From Shimia sp051201625 (GTDB lineage: Bacteria; Pseudomonadota; Alphaproteobacteria; Rhodobacterales; Rhodobacteraceae): 64,000 nucleotides of DNA. Below the pieces are notes generated by a model. The model did not search any database. It was not told the origin of the DNA and worked only from the letters and a program-made list of their open reading frames with translations. Position numbers and translations under genes: made by a program. Where the stretch lies: the NCBI RefSeq assembly GCF_051201625.1, contig NZ_CP179203.1, positions 3,472,001-3,536,000 on the forward strand, given 5' to 3'. This document shows, piece after piece, positions 54,117-62,919 of the stretch. The stretch's first letter is position 1, and the number at the start of each line of letters is the position of its first letter.

Positions 54117-54953
54117 TTGCATATCCCCCCTTTTGATAATCAAAATAAACCCATTGTCGATGTCGAAAATTCGGCAGTTCCGTTGAATTATTTCAATATT
54201 GTCAAACTAAAAAAAGGTGAGGCGTTTGAATATCAGGTCCCCGGATATGAAACCTGCATCGTTCCAGCAACTGGCAGCATTGACGTCGAAATTGAAGGTG
54301 TAAACTTCGCTAAGCTTGGCAGCCGAGGTGAGGACGTATGGGACGGAGACCCAGAAGGCGTTTACGTGCCAGTCGGCGCAAAGGTCACGATGGTATGCGT
54401 ATCGCATGAAACTGAAATCTTTGTCGCCGGGGCCAGATACGACAAGGTACTTGAACCGTTTGATGTACGGGAGCATGACCTAGTCCAATATGGGTCCGAT
54501 GACACTAAAACTCATCGCAAGATCAAACATATCCTTGGCCAAAAGCAGCACGACAAGGTTGGCCGTTTGTTAGTTAGTGAGTTGTATACAGTCGGGCAAG
54601 GCGGCTGGTCTGGGTTCCCCTCTCACAAGCATGACACCAACCGTCTGCCGGACGAAACCCGGCATGACGAAACTTACAACTTCCGCTTCAAGCCAAACTG
54701 GGGCTCCGGCCTGCAGATGTTGCAGCGCAAAGACAACGAACCGGGTGATGCCTACCACATTGTCGATGGCTCAACGATCTGCATCGACAATGGTTATCAC
54801 CCCTGCGCGGCTTTGCCAGGCTACGAAATGTATTATTTCACCATTCTGGGCGGCCTGACCCAGCGTTCACTAGTGCAGTATTTCCAACCAACCCATGCCT
54901 ATCAGATCGAAACGATCCCGGGCATCAAGGACATGATTGCGAAGTTTAAATGA
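54117..54953 (+). CDS. iolB: 5-deoxy-glucuronate isomerase
   Basis: 278 residues of a double cupin. It converts 5-deoxy-glucuronate to 2-deoxy-5-keto-gluconate. Metal-site histidines and Glu are in GFPSHKHDTNRLPDETRHDE, and HPCAALPGYEMYYF and GGLTQRSLVQYFQPTHAYQ are typical. The frame is open back to 54012 inside iolC, but GAGGAG seven to eight bases before a TTG at 54117 gives the family-length protein. Its stop overlaps the aldolase start (ATGA). Confidence 0.92.
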   Translation: MHIPPFDNQNKPIVDVENSAVPLNYFNIVKLKKGEAFEYQVPGYETCIVPATGSIDVEIEGVNFAKLGSRGEDVWDGDPEGVYVPVGAKVTMVCVSHETEIFVAGARYDKVLEPFDVREHDLVQYGSDDTKTHRKIKHILGQKQHDKVGRLLVSELYTVGQGGWSGFPSHKHDTNRLPDETRHDETYNFRFKPNWGSGLQMLQRKDNEPGDAYHIVDGSTICIDNGYHPCAALPGYEMYYFTILGGLTQRSLVQYFQPTHAYQIETIPGIKDMIAKFK

Positions 54954-55795
54954 CACTCGCGACGCTTTCTGATGTTCTCCAGCCAGCCTTGAAGCAAGGC
55001 TACGCTGTAGGTGGTCTTGTCACTTTAGGTTGGGAAGACATGTGTGCCTTCGTGGCAGCAGCCGAGGCCGAAAATGCCCCAGTCATCCTCCAAGCTGGGC
55101 CAAGTTGCCGCCAACACACACCTTTGCCGATATTAGGGAAAATGTTCAGGCATTTAGCCGAGTGCGCCACAATTCCCGTGGTGGCACACCTGGATCATGG
55201 ATACACATTTGAAGATTGTAAAATTGCGCTGGACAGTGGGTTCACCTCCCTGATGTTCGACGGGTCACGCAAACCCCTACGACAAAACATAGACGAAACT
55301 GCCGCCATTGCTGAAATGGCTCATGCAGCCGGTATATCCTGCGAGGGTGAAATTGGATTTGTCGGCTATTCCGGCGGTGAAGGCTCTAATGGGACGGATC
55401 CGGAGGAAGCCGCAATTTTCGCAAAGGAAAGCGGCGTAGACGCGATGGCGATTTCGGTCGGCAATGTCCATTTGCAAGAAAACAAAGAAGGCAAGTTGGA
55501 CGAGGATCGTATCCAAACCATTGACGCCGCAACCGCCGTGCCGCTGGTGATCCATGGCGGTTCAGGTGTTCCCGTCGAGCAGAGAGCCAAACTTTCTCGC
55601 GAAACTTCGATTTGCAAGTTCAACATTGGCACGGAACTCCGCATGGCTTTCGGCAGTGCGATGCGTGAAGCTGTAAACCTTGATCCCACACGCTTTGACC
55701 GGGTGACAATCCTGAAAGAAACCCTTGATCCGGTTGAGAAAGCAGCGCGTGAAGTCATTCAAATCTTTGGGGCGCCACCGCAGGCAAAAAGGTAA
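54950..55795 (+). CDS. Class II fructose-bisphosphate aldolase family protein, probable IolJ role
   Basis: 281 residues with zinc ligands in VVAHLDHGYTFEDC, the acidic segment CEGEIGFVGYSGG, IHGGSGVP and the phosphate-binding FNIGTELRMAFG. By context it splits 6-phospho-2-deoxy-5-keto-gluconate to dihydroxyacetone phosphate and malonate semialdehyde. No malonate semialdehyde dehydrogenase of the IolA type is in the window. It completes iolD-iolC-iolB-aldolase. Confidence 0.88.
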   Translation: MTLATLSDVLQPALKQGYAVGGLVTLGWEDMCAFVAAAEAENAPVILQAGPSCRQHTPLPILGKMFRHLAECATIPVVAHLDHGYTFEDCKIALDSGFTSLMFDGSRKPLRQNIDETAAIAEMAHAAGISCEGEIGFVGYSGGEGSNGTDPEEAAIFAKESGVDAMAISVGNVHLQENKEGKLDEDRIQTIDAATAVPLVIHGGSGVPVEQRAKLSRETSICKFNIGTELRMAFGSAMREAVNLDPTRFDRVTILKETLDPVEKAAREVIQIFGAPPQAKR

Positions 55796-55912
55796 GCACA
55801 GTCGCAAAGTGACGCTCGCCAGACGCATTGCGTTCCGTTTTGTGGAGAGGGATAGTATTTCGGGATATGAGGCGCGTTTCTCTATGCCTCGCTACATTCA
55901 GGAGCGATAAAC

Positions 55913-56911
55913 GTGAATGCCACCTTAAAAGATGTCGCTGAACTTGCCGGCGTATCGCGTTCAGCGGTTTCACGAACATTCACCAAAGGTGCGTCGGTTT
56001 CTGCGAAGATGCGGCGCAAAGTTGAAAAGGCCGCCAAAGAATTAGGATATTCACCAAATGCGCTAGCGTCATCATTAACCACTGGACGAACCAAATTGAT
56101 TGGGCTGGTGTCCAACAATTTTCACAACCCAATATTTCTTGAAGTTTTTGACCTGTTCACCAAAACTCTACAAGAACGTGACTTGCGCCCCCTGATTGTG
56201 AACCTGTCTGATGAAGTAGACCCAGATAACTCGGTACAAATGCTGCGCCAATATTCTGTTGATGCGGTGGTTGTCGCCTCCTCCACGTTGCCACCAAGTT
56301 TTGCCAAGGCATTTAACGAGGCAAGGGTGCCAGTCGTTCACACTTTCGGGCGGTTTGCAACGTCGCCAGATGTTCACGTCGTAAGCATCGACAACATTGA
56401 ATGTGGACGGATGGCAGCACGCGAGCTTGTGTCGCGTGGCTATAAAAAAGTTGCGTATCTTGGTGGCCCACCTGATGCTTCATCTGCCATGGACCGTCAT
56501 CGCGGTTTCATGGAAGAAATTTCCCTTCACACCGATGTGCACGCAACTGCAAGTTATTCAGAGGGATATTCCTTTGAGTCAGGCAGGGCGGAGATGCTGC
56601 GACAGTTGGCGGACTCGCCGGCTGAGGCTTACTTCTGTGGTGACGACATTCTGTCCATCGGTGCACTTTCGGCAATCCGTGAAAGTGGGCTGGAACCGGC
56701 GAAAGATGTCGGTGTCATAGGCCTAAACGATATGGAAATGACTCGATGGGAAAACATCAACCTGACAACAATTCACCAGCCAATAAAGCAGATCATTACC
56801 GCGTCTGTTGATTTGATCGAGGAAATGCTGTCAGAACCTGATCGTTATCCAGAGGCGCGGATATTTCCATGCAAAGTGGTCGAGAGAGGCACGCTGCGAC
56901 CCCGTCGCTGA
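55913..56911 (+). CDS. LacI family transcriptional regulator (probable inositol regulator)
   Basis: 332 residues. N-terminal LacI helix-turn-helix TLKDVAELAGVSRSAVSRTF and hinge helix PNALASSLTTGRTKLIG, followed by a periplasmic-binding-protein-like sensor domain (ELVSRGYKKVAYLGGPPDAS, CGDDILSIGALSAIRESG). A GTG start follows GGAGCG. It closes the iol strand 117 bp after the aldolase, and two palindromes of LacI type in the inositol genes are its likely sites. No copy of the palindrome lies before its own start. Confidence 0.9.
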   Translation: MNATLKDVAELAGVSRSAVSRTFTKGASVSAKMRRKVEKAAKELGYSPNALASSLTTGRTKLIGLVSNNFHNPIFLEVFDLFTKTLQERDLRPLIVNLSDEVDPDNSVQMLRQYSVDAVVVASSTLPPSFAKAFNEARVPVVHTFGRFATSPDVHVVSIDNIECGRMAARELVSRGYKKVAYLGGPPDASSAMDRHRGFMEEISLHTDVHATASYSEGYSFESGRAEMLRQLADSPAEAYFCGDDILSIGALSAIRESGLEPAKDVGVIGLNDMEMTRWENINLTTIHQPIKQIITASVDLIEEMLSEPDRYPEARIFPCKVVERGTLRPRR

Positions 56912-57078
56912 ATTCAAATCCTGTATCCATAAAGAAGTCCAATGGAGTGGCCGGCAGATATGTGCTGACAATAGCGACACTTCCCGTAAATTTTAATTTT
57001 CGGAGTGAAACAAATATTCATTACAAACGGACAATTCAGCATCCGACGCAAACTAGTCGCACTTCAACACTTGCGTCC

Positions 57079-58002
57079 TCAATTTCGCGAAAGATAAGCC
57101 AACACTGTATCTGCAATCATTGCGCTGACCCTAAAATTGCTGTCCTGAGTTACGCCAGCAACATGCGGGGTAAGGATTAAGTTGGGAAGACCCGCAAACA
57201 TCTGGGCAGCATCGGCTGAAAGTGGTTCTGCCTCGAACACATCAAGAGCAGCGCCAGCGATTTGCTCCGAACGCAGTGCATGAGCCAGGGCCGCTTCATC
57301 CACGACGCCCCCGCGAGCAGCATTTATTAAAACTGCACTAGCCTTCATCTGAGTAAGCCGCTCAGCATTAATAATATGACGTGTGTCATTTGTGAGGGGG
57401 ACATGCAGGCTAACGATGTCGGATAAGGCCAACACCTCGTCGAACCCCATTGGATCAGTCCCGTTCCATAGCGGGCTGTCCTCTGGCAAAAATGGATCGT
57501 GCGCGCACGTAGTCATACCCAGCGCTCGCGCAAGCTTGGCCGTCGCTCTGGCAATCTCACCAAACCCGATTAAGCCCATTTTGCACCCGGCCACTTCCCG
57601 CCCTGTGCATCGCGACCTAGGCCATTCTCCTGCAAGCATCTCCTTTTTTGCCTGATAGGCATTACGCGTCAAAATGGCAGCGTTAGTAACCACGTATTCC
57701 GCAACTGAAAGTGTGTTGGCACCAATCGCCGGCTTCACGTAAATGCCACGCTGCGCGCAGGCATCAAGATCAATGTTGTCAAGCCCAACTCCGAGACGGC
57801 CTACCATTTCAAGATCGGGGGCTTCGTTCAAAAGTTCCTGATTTACACGGGTGCGGTTTCTAACAATCAGCACCTTCACACTATTAAGGAAATTCGGAAT
57901 GTTCTGTTGCTGATCAGCCAAGTCCGGCGCGTACATTGTTGGATAGGCGTCACTCATACGTGCTACAGCCCCCTCGTCCATAAATTCGGTGACCAAAATC
58001 AC
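57079..58002 (-). CDS. D-isomer-specific 2-hydroxyacid dehydrogenase, candidate sulfolactate dehydrogenase (SlcC-like)
   Basis: 307 residues of the SerA-type family. The cofactor loop is MGLIGFGEIARATAKLARAL; catalytic Arg in LINAARGGVVDEAALAHAL, Glu in DVFEAEPLSA and His in LTPHVAGVT are all present. The N-terminal ILVTEFMDEGAVARM and LIVRNRTRVNQELL resemble, from memory, the SlcC (S)-sulfolactate dehydrogenase group. The GTG start overlaps the aldehyde dehydrogenase stop (GTGA). It is the last gene of the operon. Another hydroxyacid is possible. Confidence 0.75.
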   Translation of the reverse strand: MILVTEFMDEGAVARMSDAYPTMYAPDLADQQQNIPNFLNSVKVLIVRNRTRVNQELLNEAPDLEMVGRLGVGLDNIDLDACAQRGIYVKPAIGANTLSVAEYVVTNAAILTRNAYQAKKEMLAGEWPRSRCTGREVAGCKMGLIGFGEIARATAKLARALGMTTCAHDPFLPEDSPLWNGTDPMGFDEVLALSDIVSLHVPLTNDTRHIINAERLTQMKASAVLINAARGGVVDEAALAHALRSEQIAGAALDVFEAEPLSADAAQMFAGLPNLILTPHVAGVTQDSNFRVSAMIADTVLAYLSRN

Positions 58003-59453
58003 GCGTTCAACTCCGCTAGGCAGAGGTATTTGGTCTCTAGATAGTCATCCAGGCCCTGGCTACCACCCTCTTTCCCCATCCCACTTTCCTTTAAACCTCC
58101 GAATGGCGCCTCGACGGTTGTAATAAGCCCAGAGTTAATGCCAATCAGGCCATACTCAAGATCACCGTTCAAACGAAACGCACGCCCAAGATCACGGGTG
58201 TAAGCGTAAGCTGCCAATCCAAACTCAGTATTGTTAGCGGCAGCTACTACCTCGTCTTCAGTTTCGAATTTGAAGACTGCAGCCAGCGGCCCGAAGATCT
58301 CGTCACTGGCAACCTGCATATGGGCTGTTGCCCCAGTTATCACAGTTGGTTCAAAGAACGTGCCACCCTTAGCGTGACGCTTTCCACCAAGAACTACGCT
58401 GGCTCCATGGCTAATCGCATTTACGATCATCTCTTCAACTTTGGAGACTGCGCCCTCGTCAATCAAAGGCCCCTGCTCGACGCCGTCCTGCGTACCATCC
58501 CCAACTACAAGGTTCGCCGTCGCCGCTCTAAGCCGATCCACAAATTCATCATGTATACCCGTTTGCACGTAGAACCGATTAGTGCAAACGCAAGTTTGAC
58601 CCATATTTCTAAACTTGGCGACCATTGCACCTTCGATTGCAGCATCGATGTCAGCGTCATCAAACACAATAAAAGGCGCGTTGCCACCCAATTCCATTGA
58701 GACTTTTTTAACCGTATCAGCGGATTGACGTATCAACGTCTTACCAACTTCGGTTGACCCGGTAAAAGTCACTTTGCGCACATCAGTACTCGCCATAATC
58801 GCCCCACCAATGGCGCGAGAATTTCCAGTTACAATATTGATTACGCCTTCCGGAAAACCAACATCCCGTGCCAGTTTTCCCCAAACCAAGCCCGAGTATG
58901 GCGTGGCCGTTGCCGGTTTGGCAACGACAGTACAACCAGCGGCAAGGGCCGGACCAAGTTTCCTTGCCAGCATTGATGACGGGAAATTCCACGGTGTAAT
59001 GGCACCAACCACTCCAACCGGGTGCCGGGTAGCCAACAACCTACGCCCACCGATAGGTGAAGGTATGACTTCTCCCTTAGCACGCCGCACTTCCTCTGCG
59101 AACCATCGAATATAAGCGGCCCCGATTGCAATTTCACCACGCGCCTCAAAAATTGGCTTACCTTGCTCAGCCGTCAAAAGTTGCGCCAACACTTCTTGAT
59201 TTTCCATCAACGCATCGTGCAGATCCTGCATGAGCTTCACGCGGACCGACAAATCAGTTTTCGACCAACTTTTGAAGGCTGAGCTTGCGGCCTTGATCGC
59301 TCGATTGGTTTCATTAGCACCACAGTCAGGTACCGTGCCAATCTCTTTTCCAGTAGCTGGGTTAATGACACTGATGGTCTTCAAACTATCAGCAGCAACC
59401 CATTGCCCCCCGATAAGGTTTGTGTCCATCAAGTACGTGTTGAAATCAGTCAT
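57999..59453 (-). CDS. NAD(P)-dependent aldehyde dehydrogenase of the succinate semialdehyde dehydrogenase class
   Basis: 484 residues. Visible are ITPWNFPSSMLARKLGPALA, FTGSTEVGKTL, the catalytic Glu in VSMELGGNAPFIVF and the catalytic Cys in MGQTCVCTNRFYVQ. The second Cys two residues on is the redox pair seen in SSADH. This class also includes sulfolactaldehyde dehydrogenase SlaB. In this operon it would oxidise the three-carbon aldehyde made by the aldolase. The start follows AAGGAA and shares one base with the epimerase stop (TAATG). Confidence 0.87.
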   Translation of the reverse strand: MTDFNTYLMDTNLIGGQWVAADSLKTISVINPATGKEIGTVPDCGANETNRAIKAASSAFKSWSKTDLSVRVKLMQDLHDALMENQEVLAQLLTAEQGKPIFEARGEIAIGAAYIRWFAEEVRRAKGEVIPSPIGGRRLLATRHPVGVVGAITPWNFPSSMLARKLGPALAAGCTVVAKPATATPYSGLVWGKLARDVGFPEGVINIVTGNSRAIGGAIMASTDVRKVTFTGSTEVGKTLIRQSADTVKKVSMELGGNAPFIVFDDADIDAAIEGAMVAKFRNMGQTCVCTNRFYVQTGIHDEFVDRLRAATANLVVGDGTQDGVEQGPLIDEGAVSKVEEMIVNAISHGASVVLGGKRHAKGGTFFEPTVITGATAHMQVASDEIFGPLAAVFKFETEDEVVAAANNTEFGLAAYAYTRDLGRAFRLNGDLEYGLIGINSGLITTVEAPFGGLKESGMGKEGGSQGLDDYLETKYLCLAELNA

Positions 59454-60448
59454 TATGTTTCCTTCGAAATCTTGAACTGTGTATGTTGTCGATATGCTTC
59501 GCCTACTTTCAGCGTGGCCTGAGCAAACTTTGGATGATGGTTGGCGTCAGGCCAACGTTGCGGTTCGATGGCAATGCCAGCGAACGCACCCATTGGCTCG
59601 CCAGATAACCCCGCAACAGGAACGTCCACACGTTCTCCACTGTAAACTTGAAGTCCAGGTTCAGTTGTTCTGATCACCAGTTCGATACCAGATCTTAGCG
59701 ACTTCAAAGATGCGACTTTCCGTATTGATTGTGGTGAGTTTGATATACAAAAATTGTGGTCCAAAGCAGAAGCTGCCTTTACCATCGCACCATTTCGAAA
59801 ATCGAACTGAGTGTCTGCGACCAATGCGACTTCACCGGTTGGAATTAGTTCCTTATCGACTGGAAGGTAGGATTGCGCATCAATCTGCATTACGTGCTCG
59901 CGTACAGTTCCGCTGTCATCAAGGGTCCAATACGAATGATGGGCTAAATTGCATAAAGTGAGTGAGTCACAGGTCGCCAGCAATTGAATGTCGAACACAC
60001 CGTCAGGCAAAAGAGAATAAATTAGGCGTGCGTGAAGCTTTCCGGGAAAACCCATGTGTCCATCTGCTAGCGTGATGGACATCTCCACCTTGTCCGACTG
60101 ACATTCCTCAAGGCGCCAAAGTTGCTTGCCCATGCTTTCTTGGCCACCGTGCAAACAGTGTTTTCCAAGAAAATTCCTATTGAGTTGATAAGTCGTCCCG
60201 TCCAGCTCCAAGTGACCACCCCGGATGCGGTTCGCGCATCGGCCCGCAGTTGCACCAAAATAAGGAGAATGCTTAAAGTACGCCTCCAGATCGAGTAACC
60301 CGAGCACAAGCGGCGCACCGTGGCCCTCTAGCCTCAGGTCCTGCAGAATTGCGCCATAAGTCAAGACATTTGCCGTAAGCCCGCCACCGGTCAGCCGCAC
60401 GCGATTTACCAGATCGCCGTTGGGTAGTTTACCGAATTCCTCAATCAC
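59453..60448 (-). CDS. Aldose 1-epimerase (GalM family)
   Basis: 331 residues of the mutarotase family. Visible are VLTYGAILQDLRLEG, the ATAGRCANRIRGGHLELDG signature, LHGGQESMGKQ, the catalytic His in CNLAHHSYWTLDD and the C-terminal Glu in FAGIAIEPQRWPDA. It may speed anomer change of the sugar used by this operon, as YihR-type epimerases do for sulfoquinovose. The GTG at 60448 overlaps the Gfo/Idh/MocA stop (GTGA) with GGAG eight bases before it. Confidence 0.88.
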   Translation of the reverse strand: MIEEFGKLPNGDLVNRVRLTGGGLTANVLTYGAILQDLRLEGHGAPLVLGLLDLEAYFKHSPYFGATAGRCANRIRGGHLELDGTTYQLNRNFLGKHCLHGGQESMGKQLWRLEECQSDKVEMSITLADGHMGFPGKLHARLIYSLLPDGVFDIQLLATCDSLTLCNLAHHSYWTLDDSGTVREHVMQIDAQSYLPVDKELIPTGEVALVADTQFDFRNGAMVKAASALDHNFCISNSPQSIRKVASLKSLRSGIELVIRTTEPGLQVYSGERVDVPVAGLSGEPMGAFAGIAIEPQRWPDANHHPKFAQATLKVGEAYRQHTQFKISKET

Positions 60449-61533
60449 AAACAAATCTCCACAACCCGCCCGGTGCGCGAGCTAGTCTCGGCCGCTTCTC
60501 CAACAATGACCGACCACAAGCCATCCTCCAACGACACTTCTGGAGTACCCGTCCCAGATTGAACAAGATCACGGAACCGCATGTGCTGAAAATAGGTTGA
60601 TCCGTGATGATCACCAGCTGACAAAATGGCCTTATCAACATCGACATCGTCGCGGACTACTTCCTTACTAGCGCGGTAAGATATTTCAATCTCAGAAGAC
60701 CGTTCATTTTTATCAACGCTGAACCGTGACGGTCCAGGAACTTTCGCATCGACTCGAGCTCTTTCGCCCGTAACAGAAATTACCTCCTGCCAGTACGATC
60801 CCTCTGCAAACATACAGAGATCTAACATCCCCCTTGATCCATTTTCAAATTCCACCACGACATAAGCATTGTCCAAGATGTCAGGAGTTCGCCCGTCATA
60901 GGTTTCGTCCAGATGGTTCACATCCACGCCAGCTGAGGCAAACACACGGACAGGATCGCTGGCGAGCGTCAAACGCATCAAGTCCCAAAAATGGCAGCAC
61001 TTCTCCACTAAAGTCCCCCCAGTCCTCTGTGAAAAACGATTCCAATCATCAACCTTTTCCAAAAACGGAAATCTGTGTTCCCGAATGGACATCATGCGTG
61101 GTTTTCCAACAGTGCCTTTTGCCACTTCTTGCAACATCCGCTGTACAGGCGGCATATAACGGTACTCCATAGCAACCCAAATAGGCGCTGACCGGCCGTC
61201 TGCTAAAGACATAATTTCGCGACATTGTCCGGATGTGGTGCAAAGTGGTTTTTCACACAGGATAGGTAAATTGGTCGACAGGACATCTGACAAGATGTCG
61301 TAGTGCGTATCATTTGGCGCAGCTATCAAAAGCACATCGCAAACACCGGCGGAAAGCATCTCTTTGTAATCTGTAAATGTCTGCGCTCCACCAGAAGTCT
61401 GTGCAGACAATGCACGCATGCCTTCATCAGGATCGAAAATTGCTGACACTGTGCATCCTGGCAGCAAATTCACGTTGCGGATGTGTTCTTGTCCCATCAT
61501 TCCAGAACCGATGAGACCGTAGCGAATTGTCAT
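60445..61533 (-). CDS. Gfo/Idh/MocA family protein, candidate NAD-dependent glycosidase (GH188-like) or sugar dehydrogenase
   Basis: 362 residues. Rossmann loop YGLIGSGMMGQEHIRNV (about 5-21), ILCEKPLCTTSGQ, AMEYRYMPPVQRML and GGTLVEKCCHFWDLMRLTL, where the catalytic region reads EKCCHFWD. It lies between an isomerase and an epimerase gene, with a 3-bp gap upstream. NAD-dependent sulfoquinovosidases of family GH188 are known to have this fold; assignment here rests on operon context only. Plain sugar dehydrogenase is the alternative. Confidence 0.8.
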   Translation of the reverse strand: MTIRYGLIGSGMMGQEHIRNVNLLPGCTVSAIFDPDEGMRALSAQTSGGAQTFTDYKEMLSAGVCDVLLIAAPNDTHYDILSDVLSTNLPILCEKPLCTTSGQCREIMSLADGRSAPIWVAMEYRYMPPVQRMLQEVAKGTVGKPRMMSIREHRFPFLEKVDDWNRFSQRTGGTLVEKCCHFWDLMRLTLASDPVRVFASAGVDVNHLDETYDGRTPDILDNAYVVVEFENGSRGMLDLCMFAEGSYWQEVISVTGERARVDAKVPGPSRFSVDKNERSSEIEISYRASKEVVRDDVDVDKAILSAGDHHGSTYFQHMRFRDLVQSGTGTPEVSLEDGLWSVIVGEAAETSSRTGRVVEICL

Positions 61534-61536
61534 CTC

Positions 61537-62919
61537 TTAAATCTCCAAAATTGGCAAATTCATTGCCCCCGCTACGCCTCGCAAGGTGACGCGGTGATCT
61601 CCGTAGGCCAGTGCCATGTGATGTTCTAGACCGCTTGAGATGATACGCTCCAATGTATCATCAACAGGATCAAAAAAGCGTAAAACACCGGAAGTTCCTG
61701 TGTGTGCCATGGGACGGTCCAACATCCGCGCAGCTGTCAGCACCATATGCGGTGACTCATCAGCTTGGCTGATCCGCATCAACGTTACCACACCAGGTTT
61801 CAATGTGAATTCGTATAGCAAAGGCTGACGACGGTTTGTGTGAACCGTTGCTTGCGGGGCAACTTTTGCGTTACACATTGACAGTGGTGCCTGCCCGCAG
61901 TGCCAGACGACGCCCGTGTCATCCTCTGCGTCCATATCCACCAAATCAGTAAGGAAGACTGGCGTTCCTGACACTTCCATCAAGATCAACTGCGTCAGCG
62001 CGCCGTACACGTCTGCCTCACAAGCACATGGCACCTTCGCCTCATTTAAAATTCCAGCAGGCCCACAAATTGCCCCACCGTATTCAGTAAAAGTCTCTGG
62101 CCAGCACCTTATGGCAAACGCATCATAGCCGCCTTCGTTGCGCAGATTGTCCAACCCAATCTTCAGTCTCAATGATCGGTCTAGCTGCTCTTGATCTAAC
62201 TCACTTAACCCGTCCACACCCTTTTCCACGGAACCGCGAAGGGCCAGCGTTTGTTCGTTTGTTGCTGTTTTCGCAGAGGCGAATAAATCACCTAGTTCCA
62301 GAGCATCTACTCTGACACCGGAAAACTTCTCAATCGCCTGCGAACTGTAATCACAGGTATGAAAGCCGATCGGGCGTTCTCCAACTCGCCCAATTCGTTG
62401 GCCTCGCACCGTGTCGGCAATACGTCGACCCGCGTCGGTGGCGTCAGGAACCGGTCCAGCCCTCAGAGTACCGGCGCATCTTTCACCGTCCAAAAGCGCA
62501 GCTAAGTCTTTTGCAATTTCCACTTCCGGATCAGCATAGAGCCAACTGAATTGTCGTCCGTTACGCCGCAGCGCGTGGCTTGCCAAATTGAGGCCACAAA
62601 AGGCGTTCAAGCGCAACCGATCTCCTGACCTTGGTTCTGATATAGCCCAAACAGAAAGAGGTTGCTGGAACTCCTTTGCCGCGGCGACCACCATTGATGC
62701 GTCAGTGAATGTAACTTGTAACAACAGCACTTGATCAACATTTTCAGCTTTTAGCTGCTCGATTCCGGCCAGAGTAGCGACCTCATCAAACAGCAATTCA
62801 CGAGGCCCAAGAATGTCATGGTCTGTCGCATCTAAAGCCGTCAGCATCATTGCCAGTTTGCTTTTTGCGTAAGGAACGTCAAATGTTGGTCTGCCAAGGG
62901 GGAGAATTCCAAGCCTCAT
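61537..62919 (-). CDS. L-fucose/L-arabinose isomerase family protein
   Basis: 460 residues. It opens RLGILPLGRPTFDVPYAKSK, has the middle segment LQVTFTDASMVVAAAKEFQQ, and a C-terminal metal-site region with AFAIRCWPETFTEYGG, CACEADVYGALTQLILM and WHCGQAPLSMCN. Family members interconvert aldoses and ketoses; from memory, a sulfoquinovose isomerase of the sulfo-EMP2 route (SqvD) belongs to this fold. The stop is 3 bp before the Gfo/Idh/MocA start, and the start abuts the aldolase stop. Confidence 0.8.
   Translation of the reverse strand: MRLGILPLGRPTFDVPYAKSKLAMMLTALDATDHDILGPRELLFDEVATLAGIEQLKAENVDQVLLLQVTFTDASMVVAAAKEFQQPLSVWAISEPRSGDRLRLNAFCGLNLASHALRRNGRQFSWLYADPEVEIAKDLAALLDGERCAGTLRAGPVPDATDAGRRIADTVRGQRIGRVGERPIGFHTCDYSSQAIEKFSGVRVDALELGDLFASAKTATNEQTLALRGSVEKGVDGLSELDQEQLDRSLRLKIGLDNLRNEGGYDAFAIRCWPETFTEYGGAICGPAGILNEAKVPCACEADVYGALTQLILMEVSGTPVFLTDLVDMDAEDDTGVVWHCGQAPLSMCNAKVAPQATVHTNRRQPLLYEFTLKPGVVTLMRISQADESPHMVLTAARMLDRPMAHTGTSGVLRFFDPVDDTLERIISSGLEHHMALAYGDHRVTLRGVAGAMNLPILEI

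Noticed and set aside
57999..59453. Malonate semialdehyde dehydrogenase (IolA) to complete the inositol pathway
   Set aside because: The GQTCVC segment and overall sequence are of the SSADH class, and the gene belongs to a different operon on the other strand.
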